Below, piece after piece: positions 41,899-49,486 of a DNA stretch of 49,533 nt. The stretch comes from Chloroflexota bacterium (GTDB taxonomy: Bacteria; Chloroflexota; Dehalococcoidia; Lucifugimonadales; HRBIN23). Each line of letters begins with the position of its first letter. Position 1 is the stretch's first letter. Made by a program: the position numbers and the translations under genes. Below the pieces are notes generated by a model. The model did not search any database and had not been told where the DNA came from. It worked only from the letters and a program-made list of their open reading frames with translations. The DNA lies in NCBI GenBank assembly GCA_016210325.1, contig JACQUK010000090.1, positions 1-49,533 on the forward strand. The letters run 5' to 3'.

Positions 41899-43161
41899 CT
41901 AGATAACCCCTGCCCGCCTAAGCCCGCTCAGCTTGCGCTTGGAATACCCCAACCACTCCCCGTACACCTGCGCGTTGTGCTCGCCCAGCAGGGGCGCCCG
42001 CCCCATCTGCCACCCGAACTCGCTGGGCCGGAATGGGCCGCCGGGGTAAAGGAGGGGGCCGGCCTCGGGGTGGTCCACCTGCTGGAAGTACCCCCGCTCC
42101 TTGAACTGGGGGTCCTGGGGAAGCTGCGTCATCGTGTAGGTGTAGCCGCAGGGGATGCGGTACTCCCCGCACAGCTTGAAGATTTCCTCCTGGGTGCGCT
42201 CACGGCACCATCCGCCGACGATGTCATCTAGCTCCCGGGTGTGCTGGCCCCGCTTGGGCCAGGAGTCGAAGCGGGGGTCCTCCCGTAGCTCAGGTCTGCC
42301 CAGCATCAGGGTCAGCATCTCCCACTGGTTAGGGGCCTGCACCGCCAGGTTGATGAAGCCGTCCTTGCAGCGGTAGACCTCGGTGGGGTGGCCCAGGGGA
42401 GCACCATTGGCATCCTTCATGGTCCGCCAGCGGTTGCCGTTGCGGGCGAAGACCTTGCCGGTGTGGGTGTAGTGGGCGATCCCGAACTCCACCAGGTTCA
42501 TCACCGTCTGCATGATGGAGACGTCAATGTGCTGCCCCTGGCCCGTGAGGCGCTGGAAGTACAGGGCCGCCGCCGTCCAGATGGCGGCGTTGAGGCCCGC
42601 CTGGAACTGCGCCTGGTTGCCGCCTGATTTCACAGGCTCCCGGTCCGGCAGGCCGATGACATAGGTGAGTCCTCCCATCGAGTAGGCCACCAGCTCGTCC
42701 GCGTGGTAGTCGCGGTAGGGGCCAGTTTGGCCGAAGGTGGAGATAGAGGTCATCACCAGGCGGGGGTTGATGCGGGCCAGGGTCTCGTAGTCCAGCCCCA
42801 GGGAGGGCATGACGCGCGGCTCGAAGTTCTCCACCACCGCGTCGGCCCCGGCCACCAGCTCTTTGAAGATGGCTGCACCACGCTTCGCCTTGAGGTCCAG
42901 GGTTACCCCCAGCTTGTTCTGGTTGAGGTACAGGAAGGTGCCGCTGCGCTCCGGGTGGGACTGGTCTTTGGGGAAGGGGCCCAGGCGCCGCGCCGGCTCA
43001 CCCCAGGGTGGCTCCACCTTCACGACCTGGGCGCCGAAGCCAGCCAGGAGTGAGGTGCAGTGGGGGCCAGCGATAGACTGGGTCAGGTCCAGGACCTGGA
43101 TCCCATTTAGCGCGTTGCCATCCGCACCGGCGCGGGCTGAGGTCGCCTGCTGCATCGGCAC
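41899..43161 (-). CDS. Family III CoA transferase homologue lacking the catalytic Asp
   Basis: 420 residues of the CaiB/BaiF family: 'LNGIQVLDLTQSIAGPHCTSLLAGFGAQVVKVEPPWGEPARRLG' and 'NPRLVMTSISTFGQTGPYRDYHADELVAYSMGGL'. Aligned by eye with its neighbour through 'GLNAA', the GD of the active site is replaced by AQ ('GGNQAQFQAGLNAA'), so the catalytic Asp is missing. It may be the non-catalytic subunit of a heteromer or have another activity. The start is GTG at 43161 or ATG at 43155; GGGAGG precedes both. Confidence 0.85.
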   Translation of the reverse strand: MPMQQATSARAGADGNALNGIQVLDLTQSIAGPHCTSLLAGFGAQVVKVEPPWGEPARRLGPFPKDQSHPERSGTFLYLNQNKLGVTLDLKAKRGAAIFKELVAGADAVVENFEPRVMPSLGLDYETLARINPRLVMTSISTFGQTGPYRDYHADELVAYSMGGLTYVIGLPDREPVKSGGNQAQFQAGLNAAIWTAAALYFQRLTGQGQHIDVSIMQTVMNLVEFGIAHYTHTGKVFARNGNRWRTMKDANGAPLGHPTEVYRCKDGFINLAVQAPNQWEMLTLMLGRPELREDPRFDSWPKRGQHTRELDDIVGGWCRERTQEEIFKLCGEYRIPCGYTYTMTQLPQDPQFKERGYFQQVDHPEAGPLLYPGGPFRPSEFGWQMGRAPLLGEHNAQVYGEWLGYSKRKLSGLRRAGVI

Positions 43162-43230
43162 CTGACCTCCCTGTCGCGACTAGTGTCATGTCTGGCTATT
43201 ACCTGCACTTACTTGGGACACCCGGTTTCT

Positions 43231-43293
43231 GGCGTAGGGCAGGTTTCCTAACCTGCCCTAGCATGGTCGGGTTAGGAAACCCGACCTACGGTT
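43231..43293 (+). repeat. Dispersed repeat, family A, copy 3 (core)
   Basis: GTAGGGCAGG-TTTCCTAA-CCTGCCCTA followed by GGTCGGGTT-AGGA-AACCCGACCTACGG: two consecutive hairpins of the family A type without the AATAGCGATT ends. It lies between the CoA transferase and enoyl-CoA hydratase genes. Confidence 0.65.
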
Positions 43294-43353
43294 GCTTGGA
43301 AACAATGGCATCTATGTGTCGGACGGGACGCTAGGCGCAAGCGCCGCCGGGCA

Positions 43354-44130
43354 TCAGCGGCCCTTGAACTCCGGGGTCCGCTTCTCGGCGAAGGCCTGCG
43401 GGCCCTCCTTGGCGTCCTCGGAGGTGTAGACGATGTTGGCCACCATGACGTGGTACCGCAGGGCCTCCTCCCAGGACATGGACATGCCCCGGTAGAAGAG
43501 GTCCTTGGTGGCCCGGACGGCAAGCTGCCCGTTCTCGCTGATGCGCTTGGCAACGCGCTCCACGGTGGGCATCAGCTCCTCGTGGGGCACCACCTGGCCC
43601 ACCAGGCCGATGCGCAGAGCGTCCTGCGCCGAGATGAACTCGCCGGTGAGCAGCATCTGGAGCGCTGGGGCAGCAGGGATAAAGCGGGAAAGCTTCAGGG
43701 CGCCGTAGGCGTGAAGGACGTTCCACTTGACCTCAGGAGTGCCCAACTGGGCCTTCTCCGAGGCGATGCGGAGGTCGCAGGACAGGGCCACCTCCAGGGC
43801 GCCCGCCAGGCAGTAGCCGTTGATGGCGGCAATGAGGGGCTTGGAGCACTCCAGCCCCTGGGTGACATTGCTGGGCCGCCAGGGGCGGAAGCCCTCCAGG
43901 CCACGGGGGCGATCGTGTCCCCCCATCTCCTTCAGGTCAGCCCCAGCCGAGAAGGCGCGCCCGGCCCCGGTGACAATGCCCACCCAGACGTCCGGGTCGG
44001 TGTCCATTTCTCTCCACGCCTCGGCCAGGCGGGCGCTCATGGCGCGGTTGATGGCGTTCAGGTTCTCCGGGCGGTTCAGGGTCACGTGGGCGATGTGGTC
44101 GCGCTTTTCGTACAGCACGATGTCTGCCAT
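43354..44130 (-). CDS. Enoyl-CoA hydratase/isomerase family protein
   Basis: A 258-residue crotonase. The CoA-binding oxyanion strands are 'FSAGADLKEMGG' and 'ALEVALSCDLRIASEKAQLGTPEVK'. Both catalytic glutamates of enoyl-CoA hydratase are in place, Glu113 and Glu133, with the usual 20-residue spacing. It would hydrate a trans-2-enoyl-CoA to the 3-hydroxyacyl-CoA. The neighbouring CoA transferases and SDR suggest a catabolic acyl-CoA cluster, but each gene is separated by repeats and may have its own promoter. The ribosome site is weak. Confidence 0.9.
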   Translation of the reverse strand: MADIVLYEKRDHIAHVTLNRPENLNAINRAMSARLAEAWREMDTDPDVWVGIVTGAGRAFSAGADLKEMGGHDRPRGLEGFRPWRPSNVTQGLECSKPLIAAINGYCLAGALEVALSCDLRIASEKAQLGTPEVKWNVLHAYGALKLSRFIPAAPALQMLLTGEFISAQDALRIGLVGQVVPHEELMPTVERVAKRISENGQLAVRATKDLFYRGMSMSWEEALRYHVMVANIVYTSEDAKEGPQAFAEKRTPEFKGR

Positions 44131-44317
44131 GCATCATCCTCCGCAAGGTGTTGCCAGAATCGCTGCCTTTTCCTGTCCAGAATCACCTTTGGCAAAGTGC
44201 CCCTGTTCTAACATAGCCCTGGGGGGCTGTCAAGGACGGGGGCCTCAACCCAGGGTCTTTCGGTTATCGTCCTTCGTACCCTAAGGGGAGTTTGAGGGGC
44301 GAAGCCCCTTAAGGTTA

Positions 44318-44351
44318 CTCAATCCCCCTTCTCCATGTGGAGAAGGGGGAC
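44318..44351. repeat. Hairpin (intergenic)
   Basis: CCCCCTTCTCC-ATGT-GGAGAAGGGGG, an 11-bp perfect stem with a 4-base loop and no T-run. It is in the 295-base gap 44131-44425, next to a partial family A repeat; no gene is present there. Confidence 0.5.
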
Positions 44352-44363
44352 AAAGCCACGACA

Positions 44364-44410
44364 GTCGGGTTGGGAAACCCGACCTACAGATTGAATCACT
44401 AATCTTGGGT
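44364..44410 (+). repeat. Dispersed repeat, family A, copy 4 (right half)
   Basis: GTCGGGTTGGGAAACCCGACCTACAG, then ATTGAATCACTAATCTTGGG, nearly the same as the right half of copy 1 (ATCGAATCGCTATTCTTGGG). The left half is missing. Confidence 0.65.
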
Positions 44411-44425
44411 CTCAACCAACTCCCC

Positions 44426-45163
44426 TCAGTTCCGCCAGGAGGGGAAGAAGAAGGGCATCACCGTCAACTCCTCGATGTTGACACGCGGCGGCTGGGACAC
44501 CAGCCAGCGTACCGCTTCGGCCACATCCTCCGGGCGCAGCATCTGCTCCAAGCGCTCCGGAGGGAACTCCGGTCGGCGCGTCAGTGGGGTAGCCACAGCG
44601 CCGGGGTAGATGCCATGCACCCGGATGCCGTACTCGTGCACCTCGTTGGCCAGCACCCGCGTCAGCCCTATCAGGCCCATCTTGGAGGCGACGTAGGCGC
44701 CATAGCCAGGCACCGCCTTGGAGGAGTAGATCTGGTTGGAGATGACGTTGACGATGACGCCGCTTCGCCGCGGGACCATGTGGGGCAGCACCGCTCGCAC
44801 GCACAAAAAGGCCCCACGCAGGTTGACTGCCATCAGCTCGTCCCACTCGGCGGTGGAGGTGTTCACCAGCAGGGGTTTGGTCCCCAGTAGGCCAGCGTTG
44901 TTGACCAGGATGTCGATCTGCCTATACGCCGTGAGGGTCTCGCGCACCAGCCGCTCAGCATCCGCCTCCTGGCTGACATCAGCCACAATAGCCACGGCCT
45001 TGCCGCCATCCTTGACGATGGCCGCGGCCACCCCTTCCAAGGGAGCGCGACGGCGGCCCGCCACCACCACCGAGGCACCTTGTCTGGCCAGGGTGCGAGC
45101 GATGGCCTCGCCAATGCCGCTCCCACCCCCCGTGACGATGGCCACTTTGCCGGACAGCTCCAT
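44426..45163 (-). CDS. Short-chain dehydrogenase/reductase (SDR)
   Basis: A 245-residue classical SDR. The cofactor motif is TGGGSGIG (residues 11-18), the structural motif NNAG (88-91), and the catalytic residues Ser142, Tyr157 and Lys161 ('YGAYVASK'). Arg residues after strand 2 ('VVVAGRRRAPLEG') suggest NADP(H). It would oxidise or reduce a hydroxy/keto compound, possibly a 3-hydroxyacyl-CoA given the hydratase downstream. The C-terminus 'ELTVMPFFFPSWRN' is common in uncharacterised SDRs. The start ATG follows AAAGGAGG. Confidence 0.92.
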   Translation of the reverse strand: MELSGKVAIVTGGGSGIGEAIARTLARQGASVVVAGRRRAPLEGVAAAIVKDGGKAVAIVADVSQEADAERLVRETLTAYRQIDILVNNAGLLGTKPLLVNTSTAEWDELMAVNLRGAFLCVRAVLPHMVPRRSGVIVNVISNQIYSSKAVPGYGAYVASKMGLIGLTRVLANEVHEYGIRVHGIYPGAVATPLTRRPEFPPERLEQMLRPEDVAEAVRWLVSQPPRVNIEELTVMPFFFPSWRN

Positions 45164-45243
45164 TCTGCCTCCTTTCAGGCTGGACTACAGCCCCATGCGA
45201 GGGGGCACCAACCGGCAGGGCAAGGCGCACCTCCCCGACGGCC

Positions 45244-45837
45244 TTAGAAGAACAGGTGCTGCACCCCCTGGACGATGAGCCGGACGGCGATGGCTGCCAG
45301 CAGCAAGTACGTGACCTTGGCGGTCGCCGCCAGGCCACCTTTCCCCAGGAACACCCCAAGGACAGCTGACTGACGGAGGATGGCCCAGGCGACAACCAGG
45401 TTGGCGGCAAAGGCCAACAGCACCGGCCCGATACCGTACAGCGCAATCAACACCAGGAGGGTGGTGATGGTGGCCGGGCCAGCCAGCAGGGGCGTCCCTA
45501 TCGGCACCACCTCCACCATCTCTTCCTTCGGGGGCACCTCGGGAGGCCGCGAGCTCAGCAGTTCCCGCATCGCCAGGGCCAGCAAGATAACTCCACCCGC
45601 CACGGCGAAGTGGTCCACGCTGATCGAGAGCACCCGGAGGATGAAGCGCCCCAGGAACAGGAACAGCAGCCCCACCGCTGCTGCCGTGAAGACAGCGATG
45701 TTCACCGCGCGGCCACGCTCCCTGGACGTGGCCTCCCCAAAGAAGCCCAGCATGATGGGCACTACGCCAATGGGGTCGATGGCGACGAAGAGAGGGACAA
45801 AGGCCAGACCTGCGTCCAGAAAGAAGCTGACTACCAT
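45244..45837 (-). CDS. MarC family integral membrane protein
   Basis: A 197-residue protein with six hydrophobic segments and the family signatures 'FVPLFVAIDPIGVVPIMLGFF' near the start and 'VVPIGTPLLAGPATITTLLVL' in the middle. This is the MarC/UPF0056 family. The name is historical: multidrug resistance has not been borne out, and some archaeal relatives transport neutral amino acids. It is a single gene. The gap on its right (45838-46092) holds nothing that I recognise. Confidence 0.9.
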   Translation of the reverse strand: MVVSFFLDAGLAFVPLFVAIDPIGVVPIMLGFFGEATSRERGRAVNIAVFTAAAVGLLFLFLGRFILRVLSISVDHFAVAGGVILLALAMRELLSSRPPEVPPKEEMVEVVPIGTPLLAGPATITTLLVLIALYGIGPVLLAFAANLVVAWAILRQSAVLGVFLGKGGLAATAKVTYLLLAAIAVRLIVQGVQHLFF

Positions 45838-46092
45838 AGTCGTTCGCCTAACATGGTCAATCGCTGCCCATCAGGTATCTTCACCACAAGGCGAGGATGG
45901 CTTTCCCAACGGCGCAAGGCGTCCTGGTGAGACAAACCCTTCCCTTGGCCCTTCCTGGACAGGAGGACCGGCTGGCATTATAGGCCATCAAGGGCAACCA
46001 CGCCTCGTGCAGGCGCGAGCAAGGCCCCAAATGGTGGCGGACCCTGGTGAAGAGAGGCAGACTGGTGCCAGCCAGATGAAAGGGCAGGACCC

Positions 46093-46584
46093 CTAGCGGA
46101 GCCGGCCGATGGCGATGGCCAGGCCCACGATGAAGGCGGCAACGGTGAAAAGGCTTCCCCAGGACACCAGAGGGGTCAGCAGTTGCAAGCCTAGGAAAGC
46201 CACAATGTACCCCAGGACAGCGATGGCCTGGAGCAGGCCCCCCCGCTTGCGGTTTGTAGCCAGGCTCACGGCCTCCCCTACCAGGTAGCCGGCGCCCAGG
46301 AAATACCCAGGGGCCACCCACACAGCGAGGAACAGGGGGACCATGCCCAGACGCACGATCACGGCCAGGGCCAGGCCCAGCGCCAGCCCAGTCGCCAGGC
46401 CAGCCACAAGCCCACGGAGCAGGACAACGGGCCTGACAGCATATGTGGGCAGGCGGCTCAACCGGGCGCAGTCGCGGCAACGTGCCCCCACAGGCGTCTG
46501 CACCAGGCAACGGGGGCAGATAGGTGTTTCGCACTTGCTGCAACGCAGGACCGTTTCGGTGTCAGGGTGGTAAGTGCACTGCAT
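46093..46584 (-). CDS. B-box-type zinc-finger membrane protein
   Basis: 163 residues. The N-terminus is a Cys/His zinc module ('MQCTYHPDTETVLRCSKCETPICPRCLVQTPVGARCRDCA'), like the bacterial B-box finger. Four hydrophobic segments follow. Its function is unknown. The start ATG shares a base with the plsY stop (TGATG), so the two are cotranscribed and translation is probably coupled. Because the finger precedes the first membrane helix, it would face the cytoplasm if that helix starts inside. A link to phospholipid synthesis is suggested only by this coupling. Confidence 0.8.
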   Translation of the reverse strand: MQCTYHPDTETVLRCSKCETPICPRCLVQTPVGARCRDCARLSRLPTYAVRPVVLLRGLVAGLATGLALGLALAVIVRLGMVPLFLAVWVAPGYFLGAGYLVGEAVSLATNRKRGGLLQAIAVLGYIVAFLGLQLLTPLVSWGSLFTVAAFIVGLAIAIGRLR

Positions 46585-47258
46585 CAGGAGCCTGCTCTTC
46601 GGGAGACCTCGGGCTTGAGTGCCCGGGCGGTGTCCCGGTCATACAGAGCGCGGTACAGCAGAGTCTCCACCCATGTCTGGCCCGCCGGCGGAAGTTGCCA
46701 GTTGGCCACGAGACGCTTGAGCAAGAGGATGACCACCAGGGCCAGCGAGAAGCCGAAAAACTCCCGCTCCGGCCGCAGGAAGGACCAGAGGGGGACCAGG
46801 AGCATGGCGATGCCCACCCACAGGGCCACGCTTCGCGTCAGCAGCCAGCCCAGCACGCCCACCACCATGAACCCCACCAGCTCCCAGGGGACCCCACCCA
46901 GCGGCAAGGCCAGCAACACTCCAATGCTCGTCGACACACCACGTCCCCCGGTGAAACGGAGGTACAGAGACCAGTTGTGCCCGGCCACTGCGGCCAACCC
47001 AATGGCCATCTGGGCATCCAGGCTCAACCCCAGTAGCTTGGCAATGGCCAGGGGCAGCGCGCCTTTCCCCAGGGAATCGAACAGCCCCACCAGAAGGCCC
47101 ACCCGTGCCCCCATGAGGCTACGGATGTTGGAGGCCCCCACGTTGCCAGAGCCGATGCGGCGCACGTCTACCCGCCGTTTGTAGCGGGCCACCAGGTACG
47201 CCGTCGGCACCGAGCCCCACAGGTAGGCTGCCAACACGGCTAATGCTGTCGTCAGCAT
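46584..47258 (-). CDS. plsY: Glycerol-3-phosphate acyltransferase PlsY
   Basis: A 224-residue membrane acyltransferase using acyl-phosphate to make lysophosphatidic acid. Conserved motifs: 'YLWGSVPTAYLVAR', 'RIGSGNVGASNI' (phosphate-binding), 'AAVAGHNWSLYLRFTGGRGVSTSIG'. About six to seven membrane helices are present. The C-terminal part from 'WVETLLYRALYDRDTARALKPEVSRR' is longer than in most PlsY proteins. The downstream zinc-finger gene overlaps its stop. No ribosome site stands out at the ATG. Confidence 0.93.
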   Translation of the reverse strand: MLTTALAVLAAYLWGSVPTAYLVARYKRRVDVRRIGSGNVGASNIRSLMGARVGLLVGLFDSLGKGALPLAIAKLLGLSLDAQMAIGLAAVAGHNWSLYLRFTGGRGVSTSIGVLLALPLGGVPWELVGFMVVGVLGWLLTRSVALWVGIAMLLVPLWSFLRPEREFFGFSLALVVILLLKRLVANWQLPPAGQTWVETLLYRALYDRDTARALKPEVSRRAGS

Positions 47259-47402
47259 CTGCGAAACACCAACCCCCGTTGCGCATCTGCCCTGGAGTGA
47301 AGCGCCTTCACCTGGACAAGTACCTGGTTGCGCAAATCCGCGTACATATGGCCCTACCCGACCCCACTCACCCTGAGTCGAAGAGTCCCAACAAGTCGGG
47401 AT

Positions 47403-47472
47403 CGAACCATGAACGGAACCCTGTTAGGTCCGCTCACCCTGAGGCTCTCGAAGGGCGAGCGGACAATGTCAA
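47403..47472 (+). repeat. Dispersed repeat, family C, copy 3
   Basis: TCGAACCATGAACGG, then TAGGTCCGCTCACCCTGAG, CTCTCGAAGGGCGAGCGGAC and AATGTCAAC, matching 1022-1092 and 22392-22464. It is part of a 382-base noncoding gap (47259-47640). Confidence 0.65.
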
Positions 47473-47527
47473 CAGAACCTAGTGTCCTGGGTCAGAAGTT
47501 CGCTGCATAATGCGCGGTCTAGATTGT

Positions 47528-47616
47528 CATGCTGAACGAAGTGAAGCATCTGGCGGGGAGGCAGCCCCACCACCAGATTCTTCGTCCCGACGGGTCGGGA
47601 CGAAGAATGACATTTT
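47528..47616 (+). repeat. Dispersed hairpin repeat, family E
   Basis: CATGCTGAACGAAGTGAAGCATC, then a 15-bp perfect stem (47577-47591 with 47594-47608, arms ATTCTTCGTCCCGAC and its inverse) followed by GACATTTTT. It resembles a type of intergenic repeat common in Chloroflexota genomes (memory, not searched). The T-run means it could also stop plus-strand transcription. Confidence 0.5.
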
Positions 47617-47640
47617 TCAACGGATTCCTGATTCACCACA

Positions 47641-48561
47641 CTAGTGCCTCACCTGACGGCGCCGTCCTCCGGCCAGGGCTAACAAGCGATGGGCCACCTC
47701 CAGTGGAGGCCCCACCATCCCAGGCTCCACCTCTCCAGGGGTGCCCAGGGCATGGTAGTCGCTGCCACCGCAGGGGACCAGGTCCAGCTTGTTGGCCAAG
47801 CCCAGCAGCAACTCTACTTGTTCAGGTGTGTAGTGCCCGTAGTAGACCTCTACCCCCACCAGCCCTATCTGCTTCAGGGCGGTCAGCAGCGGTTCGCCAT
47901 TGCCGCTCTCTATCGGATGGGCCAGCACCGGAAGGCCACCATGACGGATGAGCAGTGGCACCGCCTCCTCAGGGGTCAGCTTTTCTCGCTCCACGTAGGC
48001 GGGACCATTGCGCCCGATGTAACGGGCAAAGGCATCCTGCGGGTAGGTTACGTAGCCACGCTCTACCATGGCTTGAGCAATGTGGGGCCTCCCGATGGCA
48101 CCACCACCCGCCAGCTCTACCACCCGCTCCCACGCTATCTGGATGCCCAGTTCGTTGAGCTTCTCCACCATTCTCCGGGCGCGGACCTCCCGCCCATGGC
48201 GGAAGTGCTCCAGGAGCTGCTGGAACTCCTGGCTCTCCTCGTCAACAAAGTAGCCCAGGAGGTGGACCTCGCTGCTGGGGATGTCCGTCGACAGTTCGAC
48301 GCCGGGGACCAGCGTGAGGCCAGGGTGCAGGGCAGCTTCTGCCCTGGCTTCCGCCAGCCCCGCGGTGGAGTCGTGGTCGGTGATAGCCACCACCTTCAGG
48401 CCACGCTGCGCCACCAGCCGGACGAGCTCTTGCGGGGCCAGCCGCCCGTCGGAAGCGGTGGTGTGCAGGTGAAGGTCTACCTGCGCCTGGTACCGAGGCG
48501 CCTGCGCCTCAGCCTGCGGGATGACTGCGTGGCGGGACGCCTTGAATTCTTCCCCGTTCAC
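47641..48561 (-). CDS. PHP-domain phosphoesterase
   Basis: A 306-residue PHP protein. Metal motifs in order: 'VDLHLHTTASDGR', 'VVAITDHDSTAG', 'LVPGVELS', 'IGRPHIAQAM', 'LPVLAHPIE' and 'VPCGGSDYHA'. Close relatives (TrpH/YciV) hydrolyse 3',5'-nucleotide bisphosphates or short RNA ends. I choose GTG at 48561, two bases after the stop of the YmdB-type gene; the open frame extending to 48750 is the overlap with that gene and low-complexity. The two genes form an operon, both encoding phosphodiesterases. Confidence 0.88.
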   Translation of the reverse strand: MNGEEFKASRHAVIPQAEAQAPRYQAQVDLHLHTTASDGRLAPQELVRLVAQRGLKVVAITDHDSTAGLAEARAEAALHPGLTLVPGVELSTDIPSSEVHLLGYFVDEESQEFQQLLEHFRHGREVRARRMVEKLNELGIQIAWERVVELAGGGAIGRPHIAQAMVERGYVTYPQDAFARYIGRNGPAYVEREKLTPEEAVPLLIRHGGLPVLAHPIESGNGEPLLTALKQIGLVGVEVYYGHYTPEQVELLLGLANKLDLVPCGGSDYHALGTPGEVEPGMVGPPLEVAHRLLALAGGRRRQVRH

Positions 48562-48563
48562 TG

Positions 48564-49337
48564 TCAGCCCGTCTCCCTGTCCACCCGGACGATGTGCAGG
48601 GCCCTCCCTGTGGTTTCGTCCACCTCGATCAGTACCGCGTTGAGCTGGACCGGTCCGCTGGGCACGTTCAACGCCTGAGGGGTCTGGTAGAGGAAGCGCC
48701 GCAGCACATCGCCTGGCTCGTTGCCGATGATCGAGTCGCGTGGGCCACACATCCCTACATCGGTGACGGCAGCGGTGCCCTTGGGCAGCAGGCGTGCGTC
48801 CGCTGTCGGCACGTGAGTGTGGGTCCCAACCACGGCGCTCACCCTGCCGTCCAGGTACCAGCCCATGGCCTGCTTCTCAGATGTAGCTTCGGCGTGGAAG
48901 TCCACAACAATCATCCTGGGGAGCGCACCCCGGGCCAGCAAGGCATCCATAGCGCGGAATGGGCAGTCCAGGGTATTCATGAAGACCCTACCCATGAGGT
49001 TGACGACCAGAACGCCGTTCTTCTCGAGGTGGCCCCGACCTGGCACACCGGGCGGGTAGTTCAGGGGGCGCACCAGTGGCAGCTCGCCATCCAGATGGGG
49101 AACGATCTCCTTCTTGTCCCACACATGGTTACCCGTAGTGATGACGTCCACCCCCGCCTGGAGGATCTCCTCCACCGTCTCTGGGGTGAGGCCGAACCCG
49201 CCGGCGGCGTTTTCGCCGTTGGCGATCACCAGGTCCAGGCGATGCTCCTGGCGCAGGGCCGGCAACAGCGCCTTGAGGGCGCGGCGTCCTGGGCGGCCCA
49301 CCACGTCACCCATCATGAGGATGCGGCGCATCGGCAT
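48564..49337 (-). CDS. YmdB-family metallophosphodiesterase
   Basis: A 257-residue protein of the YmdB family (TIGR00282 type), a calcineurin-like phosphodiesterase. Motifs: 'ILMMGDVVGRPGRRAL', 'VIANGENAAGGFGLT', 'DVITTGNHVWDKKEI', 'VDFHAEATSEKQAMG', 'AVVGTHTHVPTADA' and 'TDVGMCGPRDSIIG'. In Bacillus subtilis YmdB hydrolyses cyclic nucleotides and affects biofilm and sporulation; here the role is unknown. In many genomes it lies beside rny (RNase Y), which could be just outside the window. The start is either ATG 49337 or 49331. Confidence 0.93.
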   Translation of the reverse strand: MPMRRILMMGDVVGRPGRRALKALLPALRQEHRLDLVIANGENAAGGFGLTPETVEEILQAGVDVITTGNHVWDKKEIVPHLDGELPLVRPLNYPPGVPGRGHLEKNGVLVVNLMGRVFMNTLDCPFRAMDALLARGALPRMIVVDFHAEATSEKQAMGWYLDGRVSAVVGTHTHVPTADARLLPKGTAAVTDVGMCGPRDSIIGNEPGDVLRRFLYQTPQALNVPSGPVQLNAVLIEVDETTGRALHIVRVDRETG

Positions 49338-49432
49338 TTTCCTGCCTAGGACATCTCCGTAGTTACAAAGCCAAGGGATTCAGTATAGGACAGCCCCTGC
49401 TACAACACAACGGAGCGTATTCACTCACCTAA

Positions 49433-49478
49433 AATGTTACCGGAAGGGGTAGGGTTCCCTCAGCCAGGAATGTTACCG
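49433..49478. repeat. Direct repeat at a probable IS end
   Basis: AATGTTACCG occurs twice (49433-49442 and 49469-49478), 36 bases apart, directly before a probable transposase start. Such repeats are typical transposase-binding sites in an IS end. Confidence 0.45.
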
Positions 49479-49486
49479 AGGGGACC

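Noticed and set aside
47243-47482. 79-codon plus-strand open frame in the plsY-PHP gap
   Set aside because: It runs through a family C repeat and has no ribosome site.
48562-48750. 63-residue extension of the PHP protein
   Set aside because: Lies wholly inside the ymdB-type gene and is Arg/Gly/Pro-rich. The GTG two bases after the upstream stop fits an operon.
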